Positions 1 to 5,801 of a stretch of 6,968 bases of DNA are shown here, piece after piece. The stretch spans positions 1-6,968 of the forward strand of contig JAGVGS010000050.1 of NCBI GenBank assembly GCA_020057015.1, read 5' to 3'. Source of the DNA: Candidatus Omnitrophota bacterium (GTDB lineage Bacteria > Omnitrophota > Gorgyraeia > Aquiviventales > Aquiviventaceae). The translations under genes and the position numbers were made by a program. Positions within the stretch are counted from its first letter, which is position 1. Each line of letters starts with the position of its first letter. The notes below the pieces were generated by a model. It ran no database searches. It worked only from the letters and a program-made list of their open reading frames with translations, and was not told the origin of the DNA.

Positions 1-859
1 CGATGGCGTGGTCGATGCCGCGCAGCGACCAGTGCGCGAACCGCGACGACGGACCGCGGCGGTGGGCCTGCTCATCATAGCCGATGAAATTCAGATGGAT
101 GATGGGCAGGCCGCGCGCGAGATCGATGCGCCCGCCGATGACGACGAGCTCGCGCAGCAGAATGCAGATGGCCACGCGCGTGAGGATAAACAACAACTCC
201 TCCACCAGGCCCTTGCCCAGCAGCGTGCCGCGCACGAAGCCCACCACCGCGAGCCCCAGCTCCACCGCCATGAGGGCCATGATGCGCAACGCAATATGCA
301 CGTGGGTGAGGAACAGCATCGCCAGCACCAGCGGGTTCATGAGGCGCCGCAGCCACAGGCCCCAGCCAAAGGTCGCGGCGCAAAAATGCGATTCCGCGGC
401 CCCGCCGCTGAAGATGTTCGTCCACGCGCTGCCGCCTTGCAGCAGGCCCGGCCCATGGTCGCGCTGCAGCCGCTCCTCGATGGCTGCCGCGGCGTGTTGA
501 TCGTACATGCGAAACACGCGGCCCTGCTCGTGGTCGCGGAAACAAAACGCCGGCACCGCGGTTTTCACGCCGTAGAACAGCTCTGCCTGCACCGCCGGCG
601 TGCTGGCCGGCAGCCCGGAATAGAGCGCGTGCAGTAGGTAGCCCTCGCGCTGCAGCAGGCGGCGCAGAAACGGCAGGTGCCCATCGGCCATGGCGCGCTG
701 CAGCTGGGTGCGCGAGAGGCCGTCGATCTGGATCAGCAGCAAGCCCGGGGTCTCGGCCGGGGCCTCGGAAATCGAGAGGCGCAGCAGGCGGATCGCCCAT
801 TCGCTGGGGCTGAGGACGCGGGCGAGGCGCCGCAGGTGCGCTTCCACCTCCGCCAGCAT
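1..859 (-). CDS. Membrane-spanning alkaline-phosphatase-superfamily protein (type I phosphodiesterase/nucleotide pyrophosphatase-like), 3' end cut by window edge
   Basis: I read 286 codons from the ATG at 859, open to the window edge. The N-terminal core has a beta-strand ending in a metal-ligand Asp (LLIQIDG, D46). It is followed by PASTPAVQ (84-91), where T87 (or S86) fits the superfamily nucleophile. A second metal-site motif, YDEQAH (D262, H266), lies near the end of the visible part. This pattern matches phosphodiesterase/nucleotide-pyrophosphatase-type members of the alkaline phosphatase superfamily, which hydrolyse phosphoester or phosphodiester bonds. Unusually, residues about 176-241 between these motifs are strongly hydrophobic and look like two or three membrane segments, so the enzyme is probably inner-membrane bound. 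The start overlaps the upstream nuclease stop by one base (TGATG), which suggests translational coupling; only a weak CAGG lies upstream. The substrate cannot be inferred. The missing C-terminus should carry the remaining metal ligands. The superfamily call is firm; the exact activity is not. Confidence 0.82.
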   Translation of the reverse strand, partial: MLAEVEAHLRRLARVLSPSEWAIRLLRLSISEAPAETPGLLLIQIDGLSRTQLQRAMADGHLPFLRRLLQREGYLLHALYSGLPASTPAVQAELFYGVKTAVPAFCFRDHEQGRVFRMYDQHAAAAIEERLQRDHGPGLLQGGSAWTNIFSGGAAESHFCAATFGWGLWLRRLMNPLVLAMLFLTHVHIALRIMALMAVELGLAVVGFVRGTLLGKGLVEELLFILTRVAICILLRELVVIGGRIDLARGLPIIHLNFIGYDEQAHRRGPSSRFAHWSLRGIDHAI

Positions 860-2220
860 CAGGCCTGCCCCAGCGCTTCCTGCAGCCACTGCTCCGCCGT
901 GCTCAGCGTCAGGCGGCGCACCGAGGCTCCGGCAGCCGGCAGATAGCGCAACAGGAGGCGGTAGCGGTCGTAGTCGAAGGTGCCATCGGCGAACCAGCGC
1001 GAAACGCCGGCTTCGTCATAGCGCAAGGCCTGCTGCAGGCGCCACTGGTCAAAGAGAAACAGGTGGCCGCGGCTGTGATCCACAGAGCACTCTTCCAGCA
1101 CAATCGGGCCCTCGTAGGGCCAGGGCTTCAGGCGATGGGGCGCCCAGGCCATCGCGAAACGAGCATTGTAGCGCGCTGGTGCTTCCTGGCCCGCGCAGGC
1201 CCCGCACGCTGCGGCGATATCGGCCAAGGCCTGCTGGGCCTGTAGGCGGCTGCGAAAGACCCCAAGCACTTCCTCCAGCGGGATGGGGATCTCCGGATTC
1301 CACGGGCTCAGCCGCGCGGTCTGGCAGCCGCGCCGCAAGGGCCCCTGGCGCGCGATGATCAGCTCAGTGGGCATGCGCCCGCGGCGGTTCAGCAGCGGCT
1401 TGAGCGTCTTGATCAGCTGGGCTTCCAGCAGCAGCGCGCCGAGCTCGCCATGGGTCGCATGCGCTTCAATGCGGGTCAGGCGTTCGGTAAGCTCGCGGTC
1501 TTTGTCCGCGCGCAGATCCTGGGCAAAGTGCGCCAGCACCCGGCCGCGCACATCCGCGCTCTTGCCGACATACAGGGGCGTGTCTTGCGCGTCATAGAAC
1601 ACATACACGCCGGGGCCTTCGGACAAGGCGTCGAGATCGGCGGGCTTCAACTGCGCCGGCAGTATCGGGGCCTGCAGCAGCTGCTGTACCGCCTGCGCGA
1701 TGCGTGCTGCGGGCAGCGACTGTCGCGCGTGCTGCAGAAACTGCCAGACTACCGCTGCGTCATCTAAGGCGCGATGGCGCCGGGCAACGGCGAAATCGAA
1801 GCGCTCAATAAGGGTCGCCAGGCTATGCCGGCGGTGCTCCGGGTACAAGAGGCGCGAGAGGCGCACCGTGCACAGGCACACGGCGCGATACGGCAGCCCC
1901 GCGCGTTCGAATTCGGTGCGCACGAAGCCGTAGTCAAAGCGCGCATTGTGCGCCACGAACACGCAGCCGGCCAGCAGCCCGTGCACGCGGCGCGCGAGGG
2001 CGGCAAACGGCGGGGCCTCTTCCACGTCCGCATCGGTAAGGCCGGTGATCTGGGTAATCATGCGGGGGATGCGGCAGCCCGGATGCACCAGGGAGCTGAA
2101 CGTGTCCACGAGCCGGCCTTGCTCAATGCGGTGGATGCCGATCTCGATGACGCGGTCAAAGGCAGCGCTGCTGCCGGTGGTCTCCACATCGACAATCGCG
2201 AGGCTGAGCTGGTCGAGCAT
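859..2220 (-). CDS. DnaQ-like DEDDh 3'-5' exonuclease fused to a UvrC/Cho-type GIY-YIG endonuclease
   Basis: This 453-residue protein has two nuclease modules. Residues about 5-165 form a DEDDh exonuclease like the DNA polymerase III epsilon subunit: DVETTG (D11, E13), HNARFD (D96) and HRALDD (H149, D154) supply the expected metal ligands and general base. Residues about 200-280 form a GIY-YIG domain: GVY (204-206), YVGKS (217-221), Arg225/Arg227, the metal-binding Glu266 in LLLEAQLIK, and N278. The tail (about 315-453) resembles the region after GIY-YIG in Cho-like proteins, including a CGAC cysteine pair (C339, C342), but lacks the UvrC C-terminal RNase H-like half. By family knowledge, GIY-YIG enzymes of this type incise DNA beside lesions, and the exonuclease could then trim the end; coupling of the two is inference. 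ATG 2220 is the first start after the msrA stop, which is in the same frame, and it has no clear Shine-Dalgarno. It lies 27 bp after msrA and overlaps the next gene by one base. Confidence 0.92.
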   Translation of the reverse strand: MLDQLSLAIVDVETTGSSAAFDRVIEIGIHRIEQGRLVDTFSSLVHPGCRIPRMITQITGLTDADVEEAPPFAALARRVHGLLAGCVFVAHNARFDYGFVRTEFERAGLPYRAVCLCTVRLSRLLYPEHRRHSLATLIERFDFAVARRHRALDDAAVVWQFLQHARQSLPAARIAQAVQQLLQAPILPAQLKPADLDALSEGPGVYVFYDAQDTPLYVGKSADVRGRVLAHFAQDLRADKDRELTERLTRIEAHATHGELGALLLEAQLIKTLKPLLNRRGRMPTELIIARQGPLRRGCQTARLSPWNPEIPIPLEEVLGVFRSRLQAQQALADIAAACGACAGQEAPARYNARFAMAWAPHRLKPWPYEGPIVLEECSVDHSRGHLFLFDQWRLQQALRYDEAGVSRWFADGTFDYDRYRLLLRYLPAAGASVRRLTLSTAEQWLQEALGQA

Positions 2221-2247
2221 GCGGCCGGCGGATGCGTGCCACGAACG

Positions 2248-2862
2248 CTAGTGGTCGCGCCAGGTCTTGTTCAGAAAGTCGGCGCGGCCCGAGCCGACCT
2301 TGTAGGCGTTGTAGTGCGCAGCCTGCTTGCGGTAATAGTGCTGGTGGTATTCTTCGGCCGGGTAAAATGGGACCGCGGCCACGATCTCGGTCACGAGGGG
2401 CTCACGGAATTTCCCCGACGCCGCAAGGTGCTGCTTGGAGACTTCCGCGGCCTGCCGCTGCGCCTCGTCGTGCACGAAAATGGCCGTGCGGTACTGGGTG
2501 CCGCGGTCGGCGAATTGCCCCCAGCGCTGCGTGGGGTCGATGTTGCGCCAGAAGACATCGAGCAACTGCTCATAGCTGACCTGGTGCGGGTCGTAGGTCA
2601 CCGCAATGACCTCGGCGTGGCCGGTGTTCCCGGTTAAGACCTGCTCATAGGTGGGGTGGGGCACGGAGCCTCCGGTATAGCCCACGCTCGTGCTGATCAC
2701 GCCAGGCGTCTCATCAAACGGTTGCTGCATGCACCAGAAACAGCCGCCCGCAAACGTCGCCTGCATATACATTCCCTCCGTCGCGTGCTCCTCTGCCGCC
2801 CCGGTGAGGGCACCACACAAAGACAGCCCCCAACACGCCGCCACCCAGCGCCGCCTCATCAT
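2248..2862 (-). CDS. msrA: Exported peptide-methionine (S)-S-oxide reductase MsrA
   Basis: MsrA reduces the S epimer of methionine sulfoxide, free or in proteins. The 204-residue product carries the family signature GCFWC with nucleophile C41, followed by GYTGG (61-65), HAEV (82-85, E84 as the acidic active-site residue) and EEYHQHYY (170-177). The N-terminus (MMRRRW, a hydrophobic stretch, then TGAAEEH) is a probable Sec signal peptide cleaved near A23, so the enzyme likely works in the periplasm. After cleavage only C41 and C44 remain; there is no C-terminal resolving cysteine, so recycling probably uses C44 or an outside thiol donor. The gene starts 4 bp after the cydB stop. ATG 2862 and ATG 2859 are adjacent; the second is better spaced from a weak AGGCGA. 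Its place after cydAB suggests co-expression of respiration and oxidative-damage repair. No MsrB domain or gene is seen. Confidence 0.96.
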   Translation of the reverse strand: MMRRRWVAACWGLSLCGALTGAAEEHATEGMYMQATFAGGCFWCMQQPFDETPGVISTSVGYTGGSVPHPTYEQVLTGNTGHAEVIAVTYDPHQVSYEQLLDVFWRNIDPTQRWGQFADRGTQYRTAIFVHDEAQRQAAEVSKQHLAASGKFREPLVTEIVAAVPFYPAEEYHQHYYRKQAAHYNAYKVGSGRADFLNKTWRDH

Positions 2863-2866
2863 TCGC

Positions 2867-3889
2867 CTAGTAACTCGTGGGCTCCAGTCTGACTTTGCCG
2901 CGGAAGATCCAGTAGATCGTCACGGTGTAGCCCAGCACCACCGGCATCCCGCACGCGGCGATGACCAGCATGATGCCCAGCGTTTTTGGCGACGAGGCCG
3001 CATTGTGCACCGTGAGGCTGTGCGCCAGATCGGGCACGCTGCGCACGAGATACGGGTACGTGCCGACCCCCACCAGCATCAGCAAGAACGCGATGGCTGC
3101 GCACGAGGAGAAAAACGCCCGCCCGTCGCGGCCATGGAAGATCTCCCTGGGGACGTTGGCGATCGCCAGCAGCGCCCCCAGCGGCAGCACAAACAGCCAG
3201 GGCCTTGCCCGGATCGGCTCAGCCAAATGCGGCACGTACAGGAGGGTCGCCATCGTCGTGACGGCATAGCAGATGATGAAGCCGATCATCGTGAAGCGCA
3301 CCCACACGCGCGCCCGTTCATGCAGGGGCCCTTCGGTCTTCATCACGGTGTAAATGGCCCCGTGCATCAGAAACAGGGCCACGGTCGTCACCCCGATCAG
3401 CAGCGGATAGGGCCGCAACAAGCCCACCCACGTGCCGGCGTACTCGTGCTGCGCATCCAGCGGGATGCCCTGCGCGATGTTGCCCAGCGCCACCCCGATC
3501 AGCAGGCTGCACAGCAGGCTGCTGAGGCCGAAGCTCACGTCCCACAGCTGCCGCCACCAGCGCATCGGCTGCTTACTGCGAAACTCAATGGCCACGGCCC
3601 GGAAGATCAGGGCCGCCAGCAGCAGCATAAAGGCCAAGTAGAATCCCGAGAACACCGTGGCGTACGCCTCGGGAAACGCCGCGAAGAGCGCCCCGCCGCT
3701 CGTGACGAGCCACACCTCGTTGCCGTCCCAGACCGGGCCGATGGCATTGAGCATCATCCGCCGCTCGCGGTCGCCCCGGGCGAAGAGATGCAGCCCGCCC
3801 ACCCCGAGATCGAACCCATCGAGGATCGCGTAGCCGATGAGCAGAAAACCCACCAGGCCGAACCAGACCGTATTAAGATCCGGCAGCAT
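2867..3889 (-). CDS. cydB: Cytochrome bd quinol oxidase subunit II
   Basis: This is the 340-residue partner of CydA in the membrane quinol oxidase that reduces oxygen to water. Family motifs are clear: GYAILDGFDLGVG (20-32 region), GPVWDGNEVWLV (51-62, with D55 matching the conserved Asp of the WDGN motif), GGALFAAFPEAYA (65-77) and YWIFRGKV (326-333). About eight to nine hydrophobic helices cover the whole length, as expected for the family. I chose ATG 3889, giving MLPDLNTVW, which matches the usual CydB N-terminus. An upstream in-frame ATG at 3976 would add 29 basic, non-conserved residues inside cydA. The start lies within the end of cydA (17-bp overlap) with no strong Shine-Dalgarno, so translation is probably coupled. 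The gene ends 4 bp before msrA, leaving no space for the small cydX gene often found there. Confidence 0.97.
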   Translation of the reverse strand: MLPDLNTVWFGLVGFLLIGYAILDGFDLGVGGLHLFARGDRERRMMLNAIGPVWDGNEVWLVTSGGALFAAFPEAYATVFSGFYLAFMLLLAALIFRAVAIEFRSKQPMRWWRQLWDVSFGLSSLLCSLLIGVALGNIAQGIPLDAQHEYAGTWVGLLRPYPLLIGVTTVALFLMHGAIYTVMKTEGPLHERARVWVRFTMIGFIICYAVTTMATLLYVPHLAEPIRARPWLFVLPLGALLAIANVPREIFHGRDGRAFFSSCAAIAFLLMLVGVGTYPYLVRSVPDLAHSLTVHNAASSPKTLGIMLVIAACGMPVVLGYTVTIYWIFRGKVRLEPTSY

Positions 3890-5243
3890 GGGCGTGGCGC
3901 CGGTAGAGATCCGCAGGCTCTTCTTCGTCCGGCCCCTGGCGGATTTTCTGGTCAAGAAGAAAGAGAAAGAGCGCAAACAACAGGAGATAGATGAACGTGA
4001 ACATGATCAGCGAGGCCCACACCATGTGGGCCGTCACGGTGCGCGAAAGGCTCTCTGAGGTGCGCAGCAGCCCATAGACGATCCAGGGCTGGCGGCCCAC
4101 TTCGGCGGCAAACCACCCGAGCTGGTTCGCCAGCTGCGGCCCGAGCACCGAAAACACGAAGAGCCACAAGAGCCAGCGCGTCGTCCACAGCGTACCCCGC
4201 CACCAATGCCAGACGCCCGCGAGGCTTAACGCGATCAACCCCAGCCCGATCGCCACCATCGCGTGGAAGCATTGAAAACTGATCTGCACCGGCGGCCAGT
4301 CGGCCTGAGGATACGCCTCCAGTCCGGCTACCGGCTGCTGCGCATCCCCGCGCACCAGCCAGCTCAACAGCCCTGGCACCTTCGGCCCATGCACGCGCTG
4401 TGCGCCTTCATCCACCCAGCCGAACAGATGCAGCGCCCCTGGGGCCGAGGCTGGGTAATGCGCCTCAAAGGCGGCGAGCTTTGCGGGCTGGTGGCGGCTG
4501 ACGATCACGGCGCTGCGGTGCCCCGTGACCAGCTGGAGCATGGAGGCCACAAGTGCTAAGGAGAGCGCGATTTTCATTGAAGCCTTCGCAAAGGCCTGAT
4601 GCCGCCCCTGCAGCAGATAGTACGCGCTGACGCTGAGCACGAGGAACGCGCCCGCCTGCCAACAACCCAGGAGCACATGGCTGAGGCGATCCATCGAGGA
4701 GGGATTAAACACCATCGCCCAGAAGTCCGTGATCTCGGCGCGCGCCTGCAGGCCCTCGCCCACGACGTGGAAACCCGCCGGCGTCTGCATCCATGAGTTG
4801 GCGACCACGATCCACACCGCGCTGAACATCGAGCCCAGCGCCACCATCACCGTCGAGAAAAAGTGCAGCTTCGGCCCGACGCGATCCCATCCAAAGAGCA
4901 GCAGCGCCAGAAACCCCGATTCGAGGAAAAAGGCAAACACCCCTTCGGCCGCCAACGCGCTGCCGAACACATCGCCCACATAGCGGGAGAACGTGGCCCA
5001 GTTGGTGCCGAACTCGAACTCCATCACGATGCCGGTGGCCACCCCCAGGGCAAACGTGAGCGCGAACACCTTCACCCAGAATTTGGTCATCTGGCGGTAC
5101 AAGGGCCGGCGCGTGCGCAGGTAGGCGGCCTCCATGCCCACCAGCAGCAACCCCAGCCCGATCGAAAGCGGCGGGTAGATGTAGTGGAAGGCGATCGTGA
5201 AGGCAAATTGCAGGCGCGAGAGCGTCAACACGTCCATGGTCAT
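3873..5243 (-). CDS. cydA: Cytochrome bd quinol oxidase subunit I, short Q-loop type
   Basis: This 456-residue subunit binds the haems and oxidises quinol. Visible family features are LSRLQFAFT with H20 (haem ligand, equivalent to E. coli H19), FGTNW (78-82), the paired glutamates E100 and E108 in AAEGVFAFFLESGF, H189 (equivalent to the low-spin haem ligand H186), M329 in FHAM (probable second ligand), and GRQPW (383-387). The loop between H242 and M329 is short; it keeps the K255/E260 pair (PAKLAAFE) but lacks the long insert of E. coli CydA, so this is the S or CIO-like subfamily. ATG 5243 and ATG 5237 are both possible; GAG is better placed for 5237, and that start gives MDVLTLSR, closest to the family. 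The gene begins 12 nt after a strong terminator and overlaps cydB by 17 bp. Confidence 0.97.
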   Translation of the reverse strand: MTMDVLTLSRLQFAFTIAFHYIYPPLSIGLGLLLVGMEAAYLRTRRPLYRQMTKFWVKVFALTFALGVATGIVMEFEFGTNWATFSRYVGDVFGSALAAEGVFAFFLESGFLALLLFGWDRVGPKLHFFSTVMVALGSMFSAVWIVVANSWMQTPAGFHVVGEGLQARAEITDFWAMVFNPSSMDRLSHVLLGCWQAGAFLVLSVSAYYLLQGRHQAFAKASMKIALSLALVASMLQLVTGHRSAVIVSRHQPAKLAAFEAHYPASAPGALHLFGWVDEGAQRVHGPKVPGLLSWLVRGDAQQPVAGLEAYPQADWPPVQISFQCFHAMVAIGLGLIALSLAGVWHWWRGTLWTTRWLLWLFVFSVLGPQLANQLGWFAAEVGRQPWIVYGLLRTSESLSRTVTAHMVWASLIMFTFIYLLLFALFLFLLDQKIRQGPDEEEPADLYRRHAHAAGS

Positions 5244-5255
5244 CTCGACAGAGCT

Positions 5256-5299
5256 AAAAACCTAGGGCGGGAGGGCGCCTGCCCTGAACCCGCCCTAGG
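5256..5299 (-). terminator. Strong rho-independent terminator after the cupin gene, possibly a cydA leader attenuator
   Basis: Read on the minus strand, an 11-bp perfect stem (5299-5289 paired with 5271-5261; arms begin and end in CCTAGG) encloses a second 5-bp stem (5285-5281 with 5276-5272) with a 4-nt loop and a 3-nt bulge. TTTTT follows directly (5260-5256). The T-tract is on the minus side only, so it acts on transcripts leaving the cupin gene, whose stop is 9 bp upstream. It ends 12 nt before the cydA ATG. Confidence 0.9.
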
Positions 5300-5308
5300 C
5301 TTGGAGCG

Positions 5309-5674
5309 CTATTTCAGTTCAATAACCACCGCGCGCATTTCGGTGGCCCCGGTGTTCACCGCTGAGTGGGACTCCGCCGGGATCCAGACCACCTGCCCCT
5401 CTTCACCGACAAAGTCCATGGTCGACCCATCGGGATGTGTCAGTTGCAGCGTGCCGGGGGCCAGCACGTAGATTGCGTGATCCGGGTGGCTGTGCATGGC
5501 AATCGATTGCCCGGGCTGGAAGCTGATCTCCAAGATCCGCACGCGCTCATTTTCAAACTTCAGGGAATAGACGTCCGGGCCGATGACGAGCGGGTCTTCT
5601 GCCTGGGCCACACCAGCACCCACGCTCATCACCAAACCCAGCGCCACCAATAAGTGCCTGCCACATCCACGCAT
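5309..5674 (-). CDS. Small exported single-domain cupin protein
   Basis: The 121-residue product has an N-terminal signal peptide (MRGCGRH, a hydrophobic core, then GVAQA|ED with cleavage near residue 25), so it is probably periplasmic. The rest is one cupin barrel. Motif 1 is PGQSIAMHSHPDHAIYVLAPG-like, with H61, H63 and nearby H66; motif 2 is WIPAESHSAVN with H103 and N107. The three standard histidine ligands are present, but the usual motif-1 glutamate is missing, so H66 or D65 may take part in metal binding. Small cupins of this type have varied roles and I cannot assign a substrate. ATG 5674 is chosen because of an AGGAGGT just upstream and because the signal peptide begins there; an in-frame ATG at 5728 would add 18 residues before it. 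The gene stands alone between two terminators with its own promoter candidate. Confidence 0.85.
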   Translation of the reverse strand: MRGCGRHLLVALGLVMSVGAGVAQAEDPLVIGPDVYSLKFENERVRILEISFQPGQSIAMHSHPDHAIYVLAPGTLQLTHPDGSTMDFVGEEGQVVWIPAESHSAVNTGATEMRAVVIELK

Positions 5675-5677
5675 CCT

Positions 5678-5684
5678 ACCTCCT
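5678..5684 (-). promoter_or_regulatory. Ribosome binding site of the cupin gene
   Basis: The minus strand reads AGGAGGT, a full match to the anti-Shine-Dalgarno core, 3 nt before ATG 5674. It is the best ribosome binding site in the window and settles the cupin start. Confidence 0.85.
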
Positions 5685-5734
5685 CTGCTTAACCGCTTCT
5701 GTATAGAGCGCCCCCAAGGACTGCTCACCGGGAT

Positions 5735-5743
5735 ATTATGGCA
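5735..5743 (-). promoter_or_regulatory. Extended -10 promoter candidate for the cupin gene
   Basis: The minus strand reads TGCCATAAT, an extended -10 (TGn) joined to CATAAT, a 5 of 6 match to TATAAT. No good -35 box sits 16-18 bp upstream, which is common for extended -10 promoters. It lies just after the probable terminator of the preceding gene. Transcription from near 5727 would give a leader of about 50 nt. Confidence 0.4.
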
Positions 5744-5753
5744 CCCAGCCTGG

Positions 5754-5777
5754 AAAAAAGACAGGCCAGGCGTGGCC
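5754..5777 (-). terminator. Probable rho-independent terminator after the ABC permease gene
   Basis: The minus strand has a 5-bp stem, GGCCA (5777-5773) with TGGCC (5768-5764), and a 4-nt loop. TGTC then TTTTTT (5759-5754) follows. A competing pairing of CCAGG and CCTGG overlaps it. The stem is short and the T-run is offset by 4 nt, so this is weaker than the hairpin at 5256-5299. It lies 24 bp after the permease stop. Confidence 0.5.
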
Positions 5778-5801
5778 CCACCTGGATGGTCTGCGGTGTG
5801 G

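Noticed and set aside
75..800. Minus-strand open frame of 241 codons with Pro/Arg/Ala-rich translation
   Set aside because: It is out of frame with the phosphatase-like gene at 1-859, whose translation carries the superfamily motifs and hydrophobic helices.
1774..2637. Plus-strand open frame of 287 codons
   Set aside because: It is antisense to two clearly conserved minus-strand genes (msrA and the fusion nuclease) and shows no motif of its own.
2815..2817. Possible lipobox cysteine (C16) in the MsrA leader
   Set aside because: The residue before the Cys is Leu rather than Gly, Ala or Ser, so a standard signal peptide cleaved near A23 fits better.
3890..3976. Longer cydB N-terminus from ATG 3976
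   Set aside because: The extra 29 residues are basic, unlike the family N-terminus, and lie inside cydA; MLPDLNTVW at 3889 fits the family.
2690..3994. Long plus-strand open frame of 434 codons
   Set aside because: It lies antisense to cydB, msrA and the end of cydA, is rich in His, Gln, Arg and Pro with no recognisable domain, and is explained by high GC and minus-strand codon use.
5311..5324. FNR/ANR-like site on the minus strand (TTGAACTGAAATAG) upstream of cydA
   Set aside because: Only the left half resembles TTGAT; the right half matches ATCAA poorly, and the site is inside the cupin coding end.
5675..5728. Longer cupin N-terminus from ATG 5728
   Set aside because: It would put 18 residues before the signal peptide and bypass the AGGAGGT site that serves ATG 5674.
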